Below, one piece after another: positions 16,995-24,766 of a stretch of DNA of 35,258 bases. The translations under genes were made by a program, and so were the position numbers. Source of the DNA: Guptibacillus hwajinpoensis (GTDB lineage: Bacteria > Bacillota > Bacilli > Bacillales > Guptibacillaceae); contig NZ_LELK01000004.1 of NCBI RefSeq assembly GCF_001039475.1, positions 38,990-74,247 of the forward strand, read 5' to 3'. The notes beneath the pieces were generated by a model. That model worked only from the letters and a program-made list of their open reading frames with translations. It did no database searches and was not told where the DNA came from. The stretch's first letter is position 1; each line of letters opens with the position of its first letter.

Positions 16995-17009
16995 TTTGGA
17001 GGTGGGTAT

Positions 17010-17753
17010 TTGATTAATGAATACTTATCGAACGTAACGGATGCTCTTGAAGTCATAGAAAAAGCAGAAGAGAACGCTATAAACCACGCAGCGGAAGAGA
17101 TCGCCGACAGTATAGAAAAAGGGAGCATTATCCATGTCTTTGGATGTGGTCATTCGCACATGATGTCTGAAGAAGTCTTTTATCGAGCAGGTGGACTTGT
17201 ACCGATCCATCCCATTCTCGTTGAAGATTTAATGCTTCATAAAGGTGGAACACGGTCTACTTTATATGAACGGAAGAATGGATACGCTGAATCTTTCATG
17301 ACTGAACAAGATATAAGAAAAGGCGATATCGTTATTGTAATCTCGACTTCAGGTCGTAATCCAGTGCCGATTGATGTAGCTCGTATCAGTAAGGAAACGG
17401 GAGCTTTTGTAATCGGTTTAACGTCGAGGCAGGCATCAGTAGGACAGCCATCTCGTCATGAACGGGGCTCCTATTTGTATGAGGTGGTCGATCTTGTTCT
17501 TGATAATCATGTTAAACAAGGGGATGCAGTAATGCATGATGAAGCGAATAATATCTCTTTCGGCTCCATCTCAAGTATTCTTGGTTTAACGATGATGAAT
17601 GCTATTGTTGTTGAAGCGATTAATAAGTTAATTCATCGAGGAATTGAACCACCAATTTTTAAAAGTGGAAATGTAGATGGGTCTGATGAATCAAATCAGG
17701 CACTCATTCAGCGCTATAAAGAGCGTATTCCATTATTAGAAACCATTAGTTAA
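17010..17753 (+). CDS. SIS-domain protein, UPF0309-like
   Basis: A 247-aa sugar-isomerase-fold protein resembling the UPF0309 family. It has an N-terminal helix region, the SIS core with HVFGCGHSHMMSEEVFYRAGG (written here as two adjoining parts, about residues 46-66) and VIVISTSGRNPVPIDVA (about 109-125). SIS domains bind phospho-sugars; as last gene of the nag operon it may act on or sense an amino-sugar phosphate, but the reaction is unknown. The start is TTG with GGAGGTGGG 5-6 bases upstream, 15 bases after nagR. A terminator follows. Confidence 0.85.
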   Translation: MINEYLSNVTDALEVIEKAEENAINHAAEEIADSIEKGSIIHVFGCGHSHMMSEEVFYRAGGLVPIHPILVEDLMLHKGGTRSTLYERKNGYAESFMTEQDIRKGDIVIVISTSGRNPVPIDVARISKETGAFVIGLTSRQASVGQPSRHERGSYLYEVVDLVLDNHVKQGDAVMHDEANNISFGSISSILGLTMMNAIVVEAINKLIHRGIEPPIFKSGNVDGSDESNQALIQRYKERIPLLETIS

Positions 17754-17758
17754 ATGTG

Positions 17759-17792
17759 AAAGCTCCCCTTGATAGTTAGGAGAGCTTTTTTC
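17759..17792 (+). terminator. nag operon terminator
   Basis: Stem AAGCTC (17759-17764) / GAGCTT, extended through CC/AGG pairing with an imperfect loop, followed by T6 and CC. It lies directly after the SIS gene. Confidence 0.75.
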
Positions 17793-17865
17793 CTTTATGA
17801 AAAGGTGTTATTACCCCGGGAATAATTTGTTCGGTTAGTAATGAAACTAAATCGTTGCAAACCTA

Positions 17866-18720
17866 TTAATAGATTCTTGCGTCACCACTAGAGAGCGAAA
17901 TAGTTACGCTGTATTTACCAGAGCCGTGAACGCCTGTGATGCCATTGTTGCTAACGGTTTGATTCTTAAGGGTGAAGTCGGTTGAAATATCTCCGCTACT
18001 AGCTTCTGTTTGCAGCGTGAAATCAGCTTCATCTGGAAGGTCTAAAGCAACGGTACCTGAACTTAGGTCGAATGATACATCGCCGATCAGCTTATCCATT
18101 TGGACATTCATTTCACCTGAAGACATTTCTCCGATGATAGGACCGATATACCCGGTTAGAATAACATCACCTGAACTAATATCAAATTCGCCTTCCTCCG
18201 TTGTGAGATGATCGACTATAAGCTTTCCTGAAGAGCCATCATGCTTGAAGCGTTTTGTTTTGACGTTAGAGAGTTCGACTTTACCCGAGCTCATATCAAG
18301 ATCTACTTCGTTTAGTACGAGAGGTGAAGAGTCATCCATTAATTCAACCTTTCCAGAACCAACCTCAAGCTTGAGGTCCTTATTAAAATCTTTAGGAAAA
18401 TAGACGCTAACATCTGATTCTTCTTGAAAATTAAAGAATTCATACCATTTGCGTTTAACTTCCACTTCGATCGTATCGCCTTTTTTCCTCACAGCTAGCT
18501 CCCCTTTTCCATTTAACGTGGCTTTAACGTCATTGCGACTTTCTGGAATAATTGTCATATGACTACTGTGAGTAATGATGCTGATTTGATCGATCCGTTC
18601 TGATGTTGGAATGCTGTTTTCCGCGCTTCCACCTGCGAATAGTGATGTATTCTCGTACAAAATTAATAGAACAGCACCAACTGCAAGTATTGAAACGATT
18701 ACATAAAAACCACTTTTCAT
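17866..18720 (-). CDS. DUF4097 (LiaG-like) membrane-anchored beta-repeat protein
   Basis: A 284-aa protein with an N-terminal TM helix (about 5-22) and an extracellular right-handed beta-helix-like domain. About eight turns are marked by a recurring SSG (SSGKVEL, SSGKLIV, SSGDVIL, SSGEMNV, SSGTVAL, SSGDIST, SSGDARI). This is the DUF4097 pattern found in LiaG and YvlB-type proteins, whose function is unclear but often linked to envelope stress. ATG 18720 has GGAGGG 6 bases upstream; the in-frame GTG at 18735 lies before that site and is rejected. It is divergent from the small HTH gene and converges on the nag operon. Confidence 0.85.
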   Translation of the reverse strand: MKSGFYVIVSILAVGAVLLILYENTSLFAGGSAENSIPTSERIDQISIITHSSHMTIIPESRNDVKATLNGKGELAVRKKGDTIEVEVKRKWYEFFNFQEESDVSVYFPKDFNKDLKLEVGSGKVELMDDSSPLVLNEVDLDMSSGKVELSNVKTKRFKHDGSSGKLIVDHLTTEEGEFDISSGDVILTGYIGPIIGEMSSGEMNVQMDKLIGDVSFDLSSGTVALDLPDEADFTLQTEASSGDISTDFTLKNQTVSNNGITGVHGSGKYSVTISLSSGDARIY

Positions 18721-18857
18721 CTTGTATCCCTCCACTTATTCAGTGTCATCCTTTATGCTATAGTAATCTTATACGAAAAAAATGAATGATAACATTAGCT
18801 TGAGTAGTAATTCACTATAAGACTTAAGACGTAATCAACCCAATTGGAGGCATACCT

Positions 18858-19088
18858 ATGTACCTCACGGTTAAAGAGACGGCGGAGTACCTTTCTCTAC
18901 CAGAATCCTATATCGAAACGTTAATACGCGAAAAGCGAGTTCGTACGCTATTCGATGGCGAGCAGTATTTACTTTATAAAGAGCAGTTCAATACGCATTT
19001 TGAACAGCTTGAAAAGATGAAGAAGAGAATGGAAGAAGAAGCAAATGAGCCTCTACCTGAAGATCCTGATGTGAAGGACGAGGATTAA
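18858..19088 (+). CDS. Small excisionase-type helix-turn-helix protein
   Basis: A 76-aa protein. Residues 1-45 (MYLTVKETAEYLSLPESYI, then LIREKRVRTLFDGEQYLLYKEQF in part) follow the MerR/Xis-like HTH_17 pattern; residues 46-76 are a charged helix and acidic tail. TTGGAGG lies 9 bases upstream of the ATG. There is no integrase nearby, so a role in phage excision is unlikely; it is probably a housekeeping DNA-binding protein of unknown target. It is monocistronic with its own terminator. Confidence 0.75.
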   Translation: MYLTVKETAEYLSLPESYIETLIREKRVRTLFDGEQYLLYKEQFNTHFEQLEKMKKRMEEEANEPLPEDPDVKDED

Positions 19089-19106
19089 GGTTCTCATTGC
19101 ACAGTA

Positions 19107-19145
19107 AGAAAGGATGCCTGAGATGACTGGCATCCTTTCTTTATT
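19107..19145 (+). terminator. Terminator of the small HTH gene
   Basis: A perfect 12-bp stem AGAAAGGATGCC (19107-19118) / GGCATCCTTTCT (19129-19140) with a 10-base loop and a TTATTT tail that runs into repeat copy E3. Confidence 0.88.
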
Positions 19146-19147
19146 TA

Positions 19148-19260
19148 AGGCTCTTTTCTAAAAGATTGTTGCTTTTGATACAAATATTGAAAAATCACAC
19201 TTAGTGATTGAAGCGGGAATTAACCCACTCCTATAGCAACAATGTTTACGAAAAGAGCCT
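19148..19260 (+). repeat. Short-form intergenic repeat, copy E3, with flanking TATTTA duplication
   Basis: The inverted ends are AGGCTCTTTTC (19148-19158) and its near complement CGAAAAGAGCCT (19249-19260); inside are the right-end motif GCGGGAATTAACCCACTCC and AGCAACAATG, the complement of the ATTGTTGCT near the left end. The GC-rich core of E1/E4 is missing. TATTTA occurs directly on both sides (19142-19147 and 19261-19266), as expected for a target-site duplication. Its last base is also the last base of the stop codon of the VOC gene. Confidence 0.75.
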
Positions 19261-19628
19261 TATTTAAATGCAACTTCACTTATGATCGCGTGAGTATTCT
19301 GCTCACTATCTTGAAAAAAGGCCATCCACGTTTCCGTATCATCCATTTTTGCGACGACATGGGGCTTACTTAAAAATTGCACCCCATTCTTTTGTAGTCT
19401 AGTGTAAGTGGTTTTGATTTCATCTACCTCAAAGTAAACGATGGAGCTTTTGTTGGCAAACGTCTCGTTCTCTGAAACTGAAAGGAGAAGCCGTAGGCCA
19501 TCACAGTTGAAAAAGGCCATTGTGTTTGTTTCAAATAGAAGTTGGAGCTCTAGAAATTCTTTGTAAAACTGAACAGCACGTTCCATTTTTTGAACTGGAA
19601 TGCCAATCTGACTCACTCTATTAATCAT
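19260..19628 (-). CDS. VOC/glyoxalase-fold protein
   Basis: A 122-aa single-copy vicinal-oxygen-chelate protein built of two beta-alpha-beta-beta-beta halves. The first half runs from VSQIGIPVQKMERAVQFY, the second from SIVYFEVDEIKTTYTRL to WMAFFQDSEQN, both standard VOC landmarks. The substrate is unknown; the family includes glyoxalases, fosfomycin-resistance enzymes and dioxygenases. AGGAGG lies 12 bases before the ATG, a long spacing. The 3' end abuts repeat E3, whose insertion may have set the present stop codon. Confidence 0.8.
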   Translation of the reverse strand: MINRVSQIGIPVQKMERAVQFYKEFLELQLLFETNTMAFFNCDGLRLLLSVSENETFANKSSIVYFEVDEIKTTYTRLQKNGVQFLSKPHVVAKMDDTETWMAFFQDSEQNTHAIISEVAFK

Positions 19629-19703
19629 GTAAGAGAAGAACCTCCTAAAAAGTAGATTAACTTGTACTTCTCTCCAGAATCATACATTTCCTGTTTTCTA
19701 TTC

Positions 19704-19728
19704 GTTTATTATGTGGAATATCGGGAAT
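19704..19728 (+). promoter_or_regulatory. Sigma-B-like promoter for the tiny cationic peptide
   Basis: GTTTAT (19704-19709), a 13-base spacer, then GGGAAT (19723-19728), close to the sigma-B consensus GTTTAA-N12-15-GGGTAT. Transcription would start just before the AGGAGGAGG ribosome site at 19741. Confidence 0.5.
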
Positions 19729-19759
19729 ACCCTTACTATCAGGAGGAGGTTATCCTTTT

Positions 19760-19849
19760 ATGAAAAAATTAATTAAACGTGCTATTAAATATGGTCCGAT
19801 CATCTATCCGATAGTGAAGAAATTGCGAAATAAACAAAAAACAAGATAA
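19760..19849 (+). CDS. Tiny highly cationic peptide (29 aa)
   Basis: ATG at 19760 with a near-perfect AGGAGGAGGT (19741-19750) 9 bases upstream encodes 29 residues: MKKLIKRAIKYGPIIYPI at the start and then KKLRNKQKTR at the end. It has 8 Lys and 3 Arg, no acidic residue, and a central hydrophobic IIYPIV patch. It has its own promoter-like sequence and terminator, which supports a real gene. It could be a membrane- or ribosome-associated small stress protein or an antimicrobial-like peptide; no function can be assigned. The closely spaced ribosome site and flanking signals are the main evidence. Confidence 0.7.
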   Translation: MKKLIKRAIKYGPIIYPIVKKLRNKQKTR

Positions 19850-19857
19850 TGCAGAAT

Positions 19858-19884
19858 AAATCCCCGAGACATTCTCGGGGATTT
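19858..19884. terminator. Bidirectional terminator between tiny peptide and PLD-like gene
   Basis: A perfect 12-bp stem AAATCCCCGAGA (19858-19869) / TCTCGGGGATTT (19873-19884) with a CAT loop lies between two converging genes. Confidence 0.88.
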
Positions 19885-19892
19885 CCTTGTTG

Positions 19893-21347
19893 CTAGTATG
19901 TTGTAACCTGAAAGATTTTTTGTAGAATATACATAACGTACTTAAAGGCGGGGAGCGTATCCTGATACTCTTCATAGCTTACTGTATATACTCCATCCTC
20001 ATTAGTCCAAACCCGCTCAAAGTAGTCATCAACATTTTGAACAACTTCACTTTCATTCGGTGCTTTCAAATGAATATTCGTTTCCATGTTGTAATCATCC
20101 ATGTTTCTTGAGGTATAGTTGCCTGACCCACCGATAATAGTGCTATTATTCTCTCCTTTAATATAGAGGAGCTTCGTGTGGAATTGCTCTTTATTCGTGT
20201 CGTACCAGCGAATGGAAAGGTTTTCTTTGTCTTGTTTATGGAGCTCCGCTGTAACGGGTAGGTTCGGTAAGCCGATCTTTTGCTGTCCAAATGCATTTTG
20301 GTTCGGATCCAGAACTAGACGCACGTCGACCTCTCGTTCAGCTGCATCGACCAGGGCATCAACAATGTCTCGATCGGCAAGGTAGAACATGCCAATATAG
20401 ACCAGTTGTCCTTTTTGAGCATCATCAATTGCTGTTACAACGCTATCTTGAATTTTACTTTCCGTTACGATTTGGGCCTGTATGGTGGGGTTCTTATCTG
20501 ATTCTTTTTCAGTAATGGTTTTGTCTGGAAAATGAGATAAATCACCACCAGAATAAGATGCAACTGCTTTTTCGGATCGAATGAGATCATTTAGGATTGT
20601 TCCTTTTACCTTAAAAGCAATGTTCGAGTGAAATCCACTTGCGTCGTGTGGGTTGGCTGACATAATAATACCTGCATCTTCCGTTACAACCGTTTTTCGA
20701 TGGTTAGCTTTCACATTTAGAAGTTCTAAATACGACCTCATCGTAACTTTCGGTGCGGAAGGAGCCATAGGGTTAGGAAGCCAACCAAATCCGTCTTGAC
20801 CAAACCATGAAAGTGTCATACGCCACAGTCCTGAATAGAACAAATTCGGATCACGGAGCCGGTTTAAATCTGTGAAAATGACTTCTGCTCCCATTTCTTT
20901 AATTTGCTGAATTTGTTTCGCTTGATGGGATCCATACGTTGTATTTACCTCATCAGTAATTAGGACGACTTCAAGGTCTGGGTTATCCTTCATCTTATTT
21001 ACAACTGTTTTGGATAAGTTCTCACTAATTTTAGGATAATCCCGTTTATCATCTGTGTAGCCGTTAAATAAAAAAAGATCTAGAATTAAGAAATCATCTG
21101 CATCCTTGATTGTTTGATTGATCTCATCGAAAATACTATGATCATAGACTTCTTTTCCATCCTTGTCGTATGTTAAGTCATAAAGAAATTCAATGTCATT
21201 ATTGTTCAGATTATGTACATCTCCTGCATAAGATACACCTTCTGGCAACGGTTTAAATCGATGATAGGTCATCACCCCTACATAAATAATAAGTAAGACA
21301 CTTAGTACAATCCAACGCTTCTTCTTAAACCATTGCCTCTTTTTCAT
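19893..21347 (-). CDS. Phospholipase D-like/cardiolipin synthase-like membrane protein
   Basis: A 484-aa protein with a basic N-terminus, a TM helix at about 12-31 and two PLD-like halves. The first catalytic-type motif is HRKTVVTED (in KANHRKTVV), the second HTKLLYIKG followed by GGSGNYTSRN. Both keep the H-x-K pair, but the Asp expected five residues after Lys is Glu in the first and Lys in the second, so these are variant HKD motifs. It may be a phospholipid-modifying enzyme at the membrane's outer face; the substrate is unknown. ATG 21347 has GAGGAG about 8 bases upstream; a longer in-frame start at 21416 has none and would bury the TM helix. Confidence 0.8.
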   Translation of the reverse strand: MKKRQWFKKKRWIVLSVLLIIYVGVMTYHRFKPLPEGVSYAGDVHNLNNNDIEFLYDLTYDKDGKEVYDHSIFDEINQTIKDADDFLILDLFLFNGYTDDKRDYPKISENLSKTVVNKMKDNPDLEVVLITDEVNTTYGSHQAKQIQQIKEMGAEVIFTDLNRLRDPNLFYSGLWRMTLSWFGQDGFGWLPNPMAPSAPKVTMRSYLELLNVKANHRKTVVTEDAGIIMSANPHDASGFHSNIAFKVKGTILNDLIRSEKAVASYSGGDLSHFPDKTITEKESDKNPTIQAQIVTESKIQDSVVTAIDDAQKGQLVYIGMFYLADRDIVDALVDAAEREVDVRLVLDPNQNAFGQQKIGLPNLPVTAELHKQDKENLSIRWYDTNKEQFHTKLLYIKGENNSTIIGGSGNYTSRNMDDYNMETNIHLKAPNESEVVQNVDDYFERVWTNEDGVYTVSYEEYQDTLPAFKYVMYILQKIFQVTTY

Positions 21348-21440
21348 GTTGTGCGCTCCTCTAATTCTATTTTCTTTTCTATACCCTTGCGAGCATTCAT
21401 CTAGACCATATCTCAATGTGCTTTATAGAGAGTATATCAG

Positions 21441-21470
21441 TTGTTCCACTTCAGAGGGTCGCTTTATACT
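21441..21470 (+). promoter_or_regulatory. Candidate promoter of the RQC-minor-like gene
   Basis: TTGTTC (21441-21446), an 18-base spacer, then TATACT (21465-21470). It argues that translation begins after 21473, supporting the ATG at 21512. Confidence 0.4.
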
Positions 21471-21511
21471 GAATGGTAACGAATCGGAATTCAGAAAGCG
21501 GGTTTTGCATT

Positions 21512-23032
21512 ATGAGCGTAGAACATCATGTTTATCATTTTGAAGCATACCCTTTGTTGGCATTTGTACCAATGGGTAAGAAAAATAAACGAATAAGAAC
21601 TTTAGGACAAAAAGTGCAGAAAGGAATCATTCACCGCGTTCATGAGCAAATAAAGCGGAAAGTGGCTGCTCTGTCTTCAGAGAACATAACTAAGTTGCAG
21701 ACGTTCTTAGATCAAGATAGCGAAGCGGTTCTACCAATTCCTTTGGATCGGGAAGATGAATTATATCCACAATTGATTAAGCCTGAACTACTACTATGGA
21801 ATTCCTTTTCATCCATGCACGGTTTACCGATTCACCAGACACTTATTTATCCGGAGCATTATCTACAACTTTCTAGCGAGAAGTTAGATCACCATCTTGA
21901 TCAGGTGATTCAGGATTACTTATTCTGTGCAGAACTTGCACAAAAATCCCGTGATGAATGGGAAAGTGAGATCATTGAGGCGTTTCAACGTCATCCTTTT
22001 ATTCAATTAGCTAGGAAAAAGAGAGAGGTAATTGAAGCGGTAGAGAGAATGAATCGATCTCCACTTATTTCTCTCTTAAATACACCAGAAGACCTTTCCT
22101 ACTGGCGTCATCGAGTGGGAGTTGTGTTGAGATCCTATCGTGACATTCCATCCGAGTGGCTTTGGGGTAACTTTGCGTGTCATCATGAAAAGGAAATGAT
22201 CTTTCATTCTTCAGAAAGTCAGATCGAGTATCATTGTGAAGAGTGTGCATATTCGATTTATTATCAAGTAGATGAAAAGAAGGTCTATCTTAACGAAGAA
22301 GTGAATATGGATCGAGCGCGCAAAAGAATTGTTACGATCGAGCGCCAATTTAATGAAATGATAGAGAAGACGCCTCGTTTAATCGAGAAGATTGAAGATT
22401 TAGCTAGCTTAATTCATCAATTAGAACCTTATGACTCACTATTTGGAGAAGCACTCAAACTTGAAGGGTATTTAACTGACGCAGAACTTGATTCAATTGA
22501 ACAGCCACAGCTTGTAACGACCTATAACCAAATTCGGCATGTCGTGTTACCTGAAAAAAGAGTAGAATCACCCTTAATCTGGTTATCAAATGTATCTACA
22601 GATACAATCGAGCCATTTAAGCCTCGGAAAAGGTTACCGGAGCTTAATGAAGCCGAAATCACGCACGTTAGACGTTACCTTGAGACATTAAGAACTTTGC
22701 AACAGAATGATTATGCTGATGAGGACGTATATGTAGAAATTAAGCAGAAGCCCGTGAATTATGGTCAAGTGAAGTCTTTAATCTCATTCGTCGCTTCGAA
22801 TGAAAATGATCCACTTCATGTGGTAACAAAAGTGTTGACCGGACAGGCTACAAATGCAATAAGAGCACAAGGTTTACATGAGAACAATGCTTTTGGGATG
22901 CTTGAAGATTGGGAAGAAAAGCATGTGGTTAAAGTAATTAAACAGCTTGAGAAAGATGAATTGTTAAAGAAACTCTCAAAAGGTTATGCAAAAACTGATA
23001 AGGCAAGGGGTTTATTGGAAATTAGCGAGTGA
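21512..23032 (+). CDS. RQC-minor-like DNA-binding protein
   Basis: A 506-aa protein of uncertain role. The C-terminal region (about 425-506, from VVTKVLTGQATNAI through EKHVVKVIKQLEKDELLKK, ending YAKTDKARGLLEI) resembles the winged-helix RQC domain of RecQ helicases, but no helicase motifs are present. This matches the RQC-minor type proteins annotated in Bacillaceae. The middle has a zinc-ribbon-like set C223-H-H225 and C242-E-E-C245. The rest is helical and charged. I use ATG 21512, since an earlier in-frame ATG at 21473 falls 3 bases past the -10 box. It is divergent from the PLD-like gene and has its own bidirectional terminator. Confidence 0.55.
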   Translation: MSVEHHVYHFEAYPLLAFVPMGKKNKRIRTLGQKVQKGIIHRVHEQIKRKVAALSSENITKLQTFLDQDSEAVLPIPLDREDELYPQLIKPELLLWNSFSSMHGLPIHQTLIYPEHYLQLSSEKLDHHLDQVIQDYLFCAELAQKSRDEWESEIIEAFQRHPFIQLARKKREVIEAVERMNRSPLISLLNTPEDLSYWRHRVGVVLRSYRDIPSEWLWGNFACHHEKEMIFHSSESQIEYHCEECAYSIYYQVDEKKVYLNEEVNMDRARKRIVTIERQFNEMIEKTPRLIEKIEDLASLIHQLEPYDSLFGEALKLEGYLTDAELDSIEQPQLVTTYNQIRHVVLPEKRVESPLIWLSNVSTDTIEPFKPRKRLPELNEAEITHVRRYLETLRTLQQNDYADEDVYVEIKQKPVNYGQVKSLISFVASNENDPLHVVTKVLTGQATNAIRAQGLHENNAFGMLEDWEEKHVVKVIKQLEKDELLKKLSKGYAKTDKARGLLEISE

Positions 23033-23067
23033 CAGGCACCACCCGCTTTATGTCGAATGGTGTCATA
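23029..23067 (+). repeat. Possible dispersed GTGACAGGCACC-type inverted repeat
   Basis: GTGACAGGCACCA (23029-23041) is followed after 16 bases by TGGTGTCA (23058-23065), an imperfect inverted pair. GTGACAGGCACC-type sequences are familiar as intergenic repeats in Bacillaceae. Here it supplies the stop codon of the upstream gene. Only one copy is in this window, so the call rests on recall. Confidence 0.35.
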
Positions 23068-23070
23068 GCA

Positions 23071-23099
23071 AACCTCCCGGCTCGATGAGCCGGGAGGTT
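23071..23099. terminator. Bidirectional terminator between RQC-minor-like gene and MFS gene
   Basis: A perfect 13-bp GC-rich stem AACCTCCCGGCTC (23071-23083) / GAGCCGGGAGGTT (23087-23099) with a 3-base loop, placed between converging genes. Confidence 0.92.
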
Positions 23100-23111
23100 T
23101 TGGTATGTTTG

Positions 23112-24443
23112 CTATTCTTTTTTACTAACCTTAGCATAGAGGAACATGATGGCTAAAGAGAGCCCCATCAGGATGAATAAGAACAAGTAGGTAACTTGAA
23201 AAGATTCCGTACTATAGGTTAATCCGTTCAGTTCAAGTAGAATACCTCCAGCTACTGATCCAGAAGCACTTCCAACGAATTGGATGAGCTGTTTCATACC
23301 AATTCCTGTTCCGATTTGTTCAGAAGGAAGGATTCGCGATACTTCATTTGTCGTACTAGAAGAAAGACTTGAGAAGCCAAAGCTTGTGAACATGTACCCG
23401 ATCATAATCATGTACTCATTTAGTGGTGATAAGAAATAAAAGACCACCGTTGAAAAGAGAAGTAGCCCATGTGCAAGGTAAATGACCTTCATATTGCCAT
23501 ACCGATCAAGAAGTCTTCCTACATAGATCGCGGCAACGGCTGAAAGCATGGCACCAGGGAAGATAATGTACCCAACGACAGAAGGACCCTTTTCGTAGAC
23601 ATTTTGAAGCATAAGCGGCATCAGCAACAAGATAGCGAAATGAGTTGTGAAGCCAAGGTAACTCATATATAGCAACAGTCGATATTCTTTGTTTTTAAAT
23701 AGGCTAGGCTGAATAAAAGGGGCGTTAGTTCTAGTAATTCTTAGCCAGAGAAGAGCACCTACAATGATTCCAAGCGCTAAATACAGCCAATTAAATGTTG
23801 AGATATAGATTAGGAAACTTGTTACAGTAGCTCCTGTTAAAAGAGCCCCTAGAAAATCTAAGCTTCCTTTTCGAACACTCTCATCTGGGAGACGGCGAAA
23901 CAGGATTGGGATTAACAGGACAACAAAGAGAGTCACAGTGAAAAGATAATTCCAGTCGAGGTATTCTGTAACAACCCCACCGACAACTGGACCAAGTCCA
24001 AAGCCCAATGAGGAAGCAGAGGCAATCATCGCCATGGCTCTGCCCCGTCTTTCAAGGGGTATAAAGCGACCTGCAAATACCATCGATAAGCCTGGAATAG
24101 CGGCTGCTCCGGTTGCTTGTAGAAGTCTTGCGGCAAGTAGTAAGGGAAAACTTACTGCAAAGAACCCGAGCACTGAACCAAGCCCGAAGATCGTGATGCC
24201 AGTTATAAGCAGACTTTTTATTGGAAGATAGTCAGACAGACGGGTATACGTAATTGTAAAGATTGCAAGGATAATCGAATAGCCTGACACAATCCATGCG
24301 CCTTCTGCTGGACTAAGGTTAAATTCGGTTAGCACGTTTGGAAGTGCTACGTTAAACATTGTTGTATTCATGACAACAAGCCACACCGCTACGCTAAGAA
24401 TAAGAATGGTACGGAAATAGCTTGATGTTTGTTTGTCGCTCAT
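23112..24443 (-). CDS. MFS drug-efflux-type transporter (DHA2-like)
   Basis: A 443-aa integral membrane protein with about 12 hydrophobic segments. The N-terminal WLVVMNTTMFNVALP and the motif C-like GFGLGPVVGGVV (in helix 5) are typical of proton-driven drug exporters of the DHA2/QacA-TetL group. The loop 2-3 motif A is loosely kept (SDYLPIKSLLI). The substrate cannot be told from sequence. ATG 24443 has AGGAGG 6 bases upstream; a GTG one codon earlier is less likely. Upstream lies the SASP-like gene in the same orientation, 77 bases away, with no obvious shared function. Confidence 0.88.
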   Translation of the reverse strand: MSDKQTSSYFRTILILSVAVWLVVMNTTMFNVALPNVLTEFNLSPAEGAWIVSGYSIILAIFTITYTRLSDYLPIKSLLITGITIFGLGSVLGFFAVSFPLLLAARLLQATGAAAIPGLSMVFAGRFIPLERRGRAMAMIASASSLGFGLGPVVGGVVTEYLDWNYLFTVTLFVVLLIPILFRRLPDESVRKGSLDFLGALLTGATVTSFLIYISTFNWLYLALGIIVGALLWLRITRTNAPFIQPSLFKNKEYRLLLYMSYLGFTTHFAILLLMPLMLQNVYEKGPSVVGYIIFPGAMLSAVAAIYVGRLLDRYGNMKVIYLAHGLLLFSTVVFYFLSPLNEYMIMIGYMFTSFGFSSLSSSTTNEVSRILPSEQIGTGIGMKQLIQFVGSASGSVAGGILLELNGLTYSTESFQVTYLFLFILMGLSLAIMFLYAKVSKKE

Positions 24444-24520
24444 CACAAACCTCCTGATGCTACTTTTGAATCATGAAGCACCAGGTTATTGTAAACGATA
24501 CGGGCTTCATCTGTCTCATC

Positions 24521-24646
24521 TCACGTTCTTTCTGAGTTCTTTTGCATTTGACGAGCCAGTTGCTCTTTAGCCTGGTTGTAAGTTAAGCCAGAGTTGGCAT
24601 TTCGGCGCCTCACTTCTTCAATATCTGTACCTGATTTTGTTTTCAA
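24521..24646 (-). CDS. Small gamma-type SASP-like protein (41 aa, TTG start)
   Basis: A TTG start with a strong AAAGGTGGTGA site 6 bases upstream encodes 41 residues, starting MKTKSGTDIEEVRRRNANSG and continuing LTYNQAKEQLARQMQKNSER before a final Thr. The segment GTDIEEVRRRNANSG resembles the repeated T-N/D-x-x-x-V-R-x-Q-N-x-x-S unit of gamma-type small acid-soluble spore proteins (SspE family), but only one unit is present and Gln content is low. It would be a spore storage protein or an unrelated small basic protein. The rest of the 24447-24766 interval holds no other gene. Confidence 0.6.
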   Translation of the reverse strand: MKTKSGTDIEEVRRRNANSGLTYNQAKEQLARQMQKNSERT

Positions 24647-24722
24647 GCGATCTCACCACCTTTTACTCATTAGTTTTTGCAGGACACACCGATTTATGCC
24701 TTTATGTAGTCGCTGTTGAACA

Positions 24723-24731
24723 TGATATAAT
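24723..24731 (+). promoter_or_regulatory. Extended -10 promoter of the rRNA methyltransferase gene
   Basis: TGATATAAT (TG-N-TATAAT) lies 36 bases before the start. The -35 region is weak, as allowed for an extended -10. Confidence 0.5.
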
Positions 24732-24766
24732 GCAACCATAATAAAAACATGAACAGATAGGATGAC

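Noticed and set aside
18858-19088. Excisionase-like HTH protein as a sign of a prophage or integrative element
   Set aside because: No integrase, att-like repeats or phage genes are nearby, and such small HTH proteins are also ordinary chromosomal regulators.
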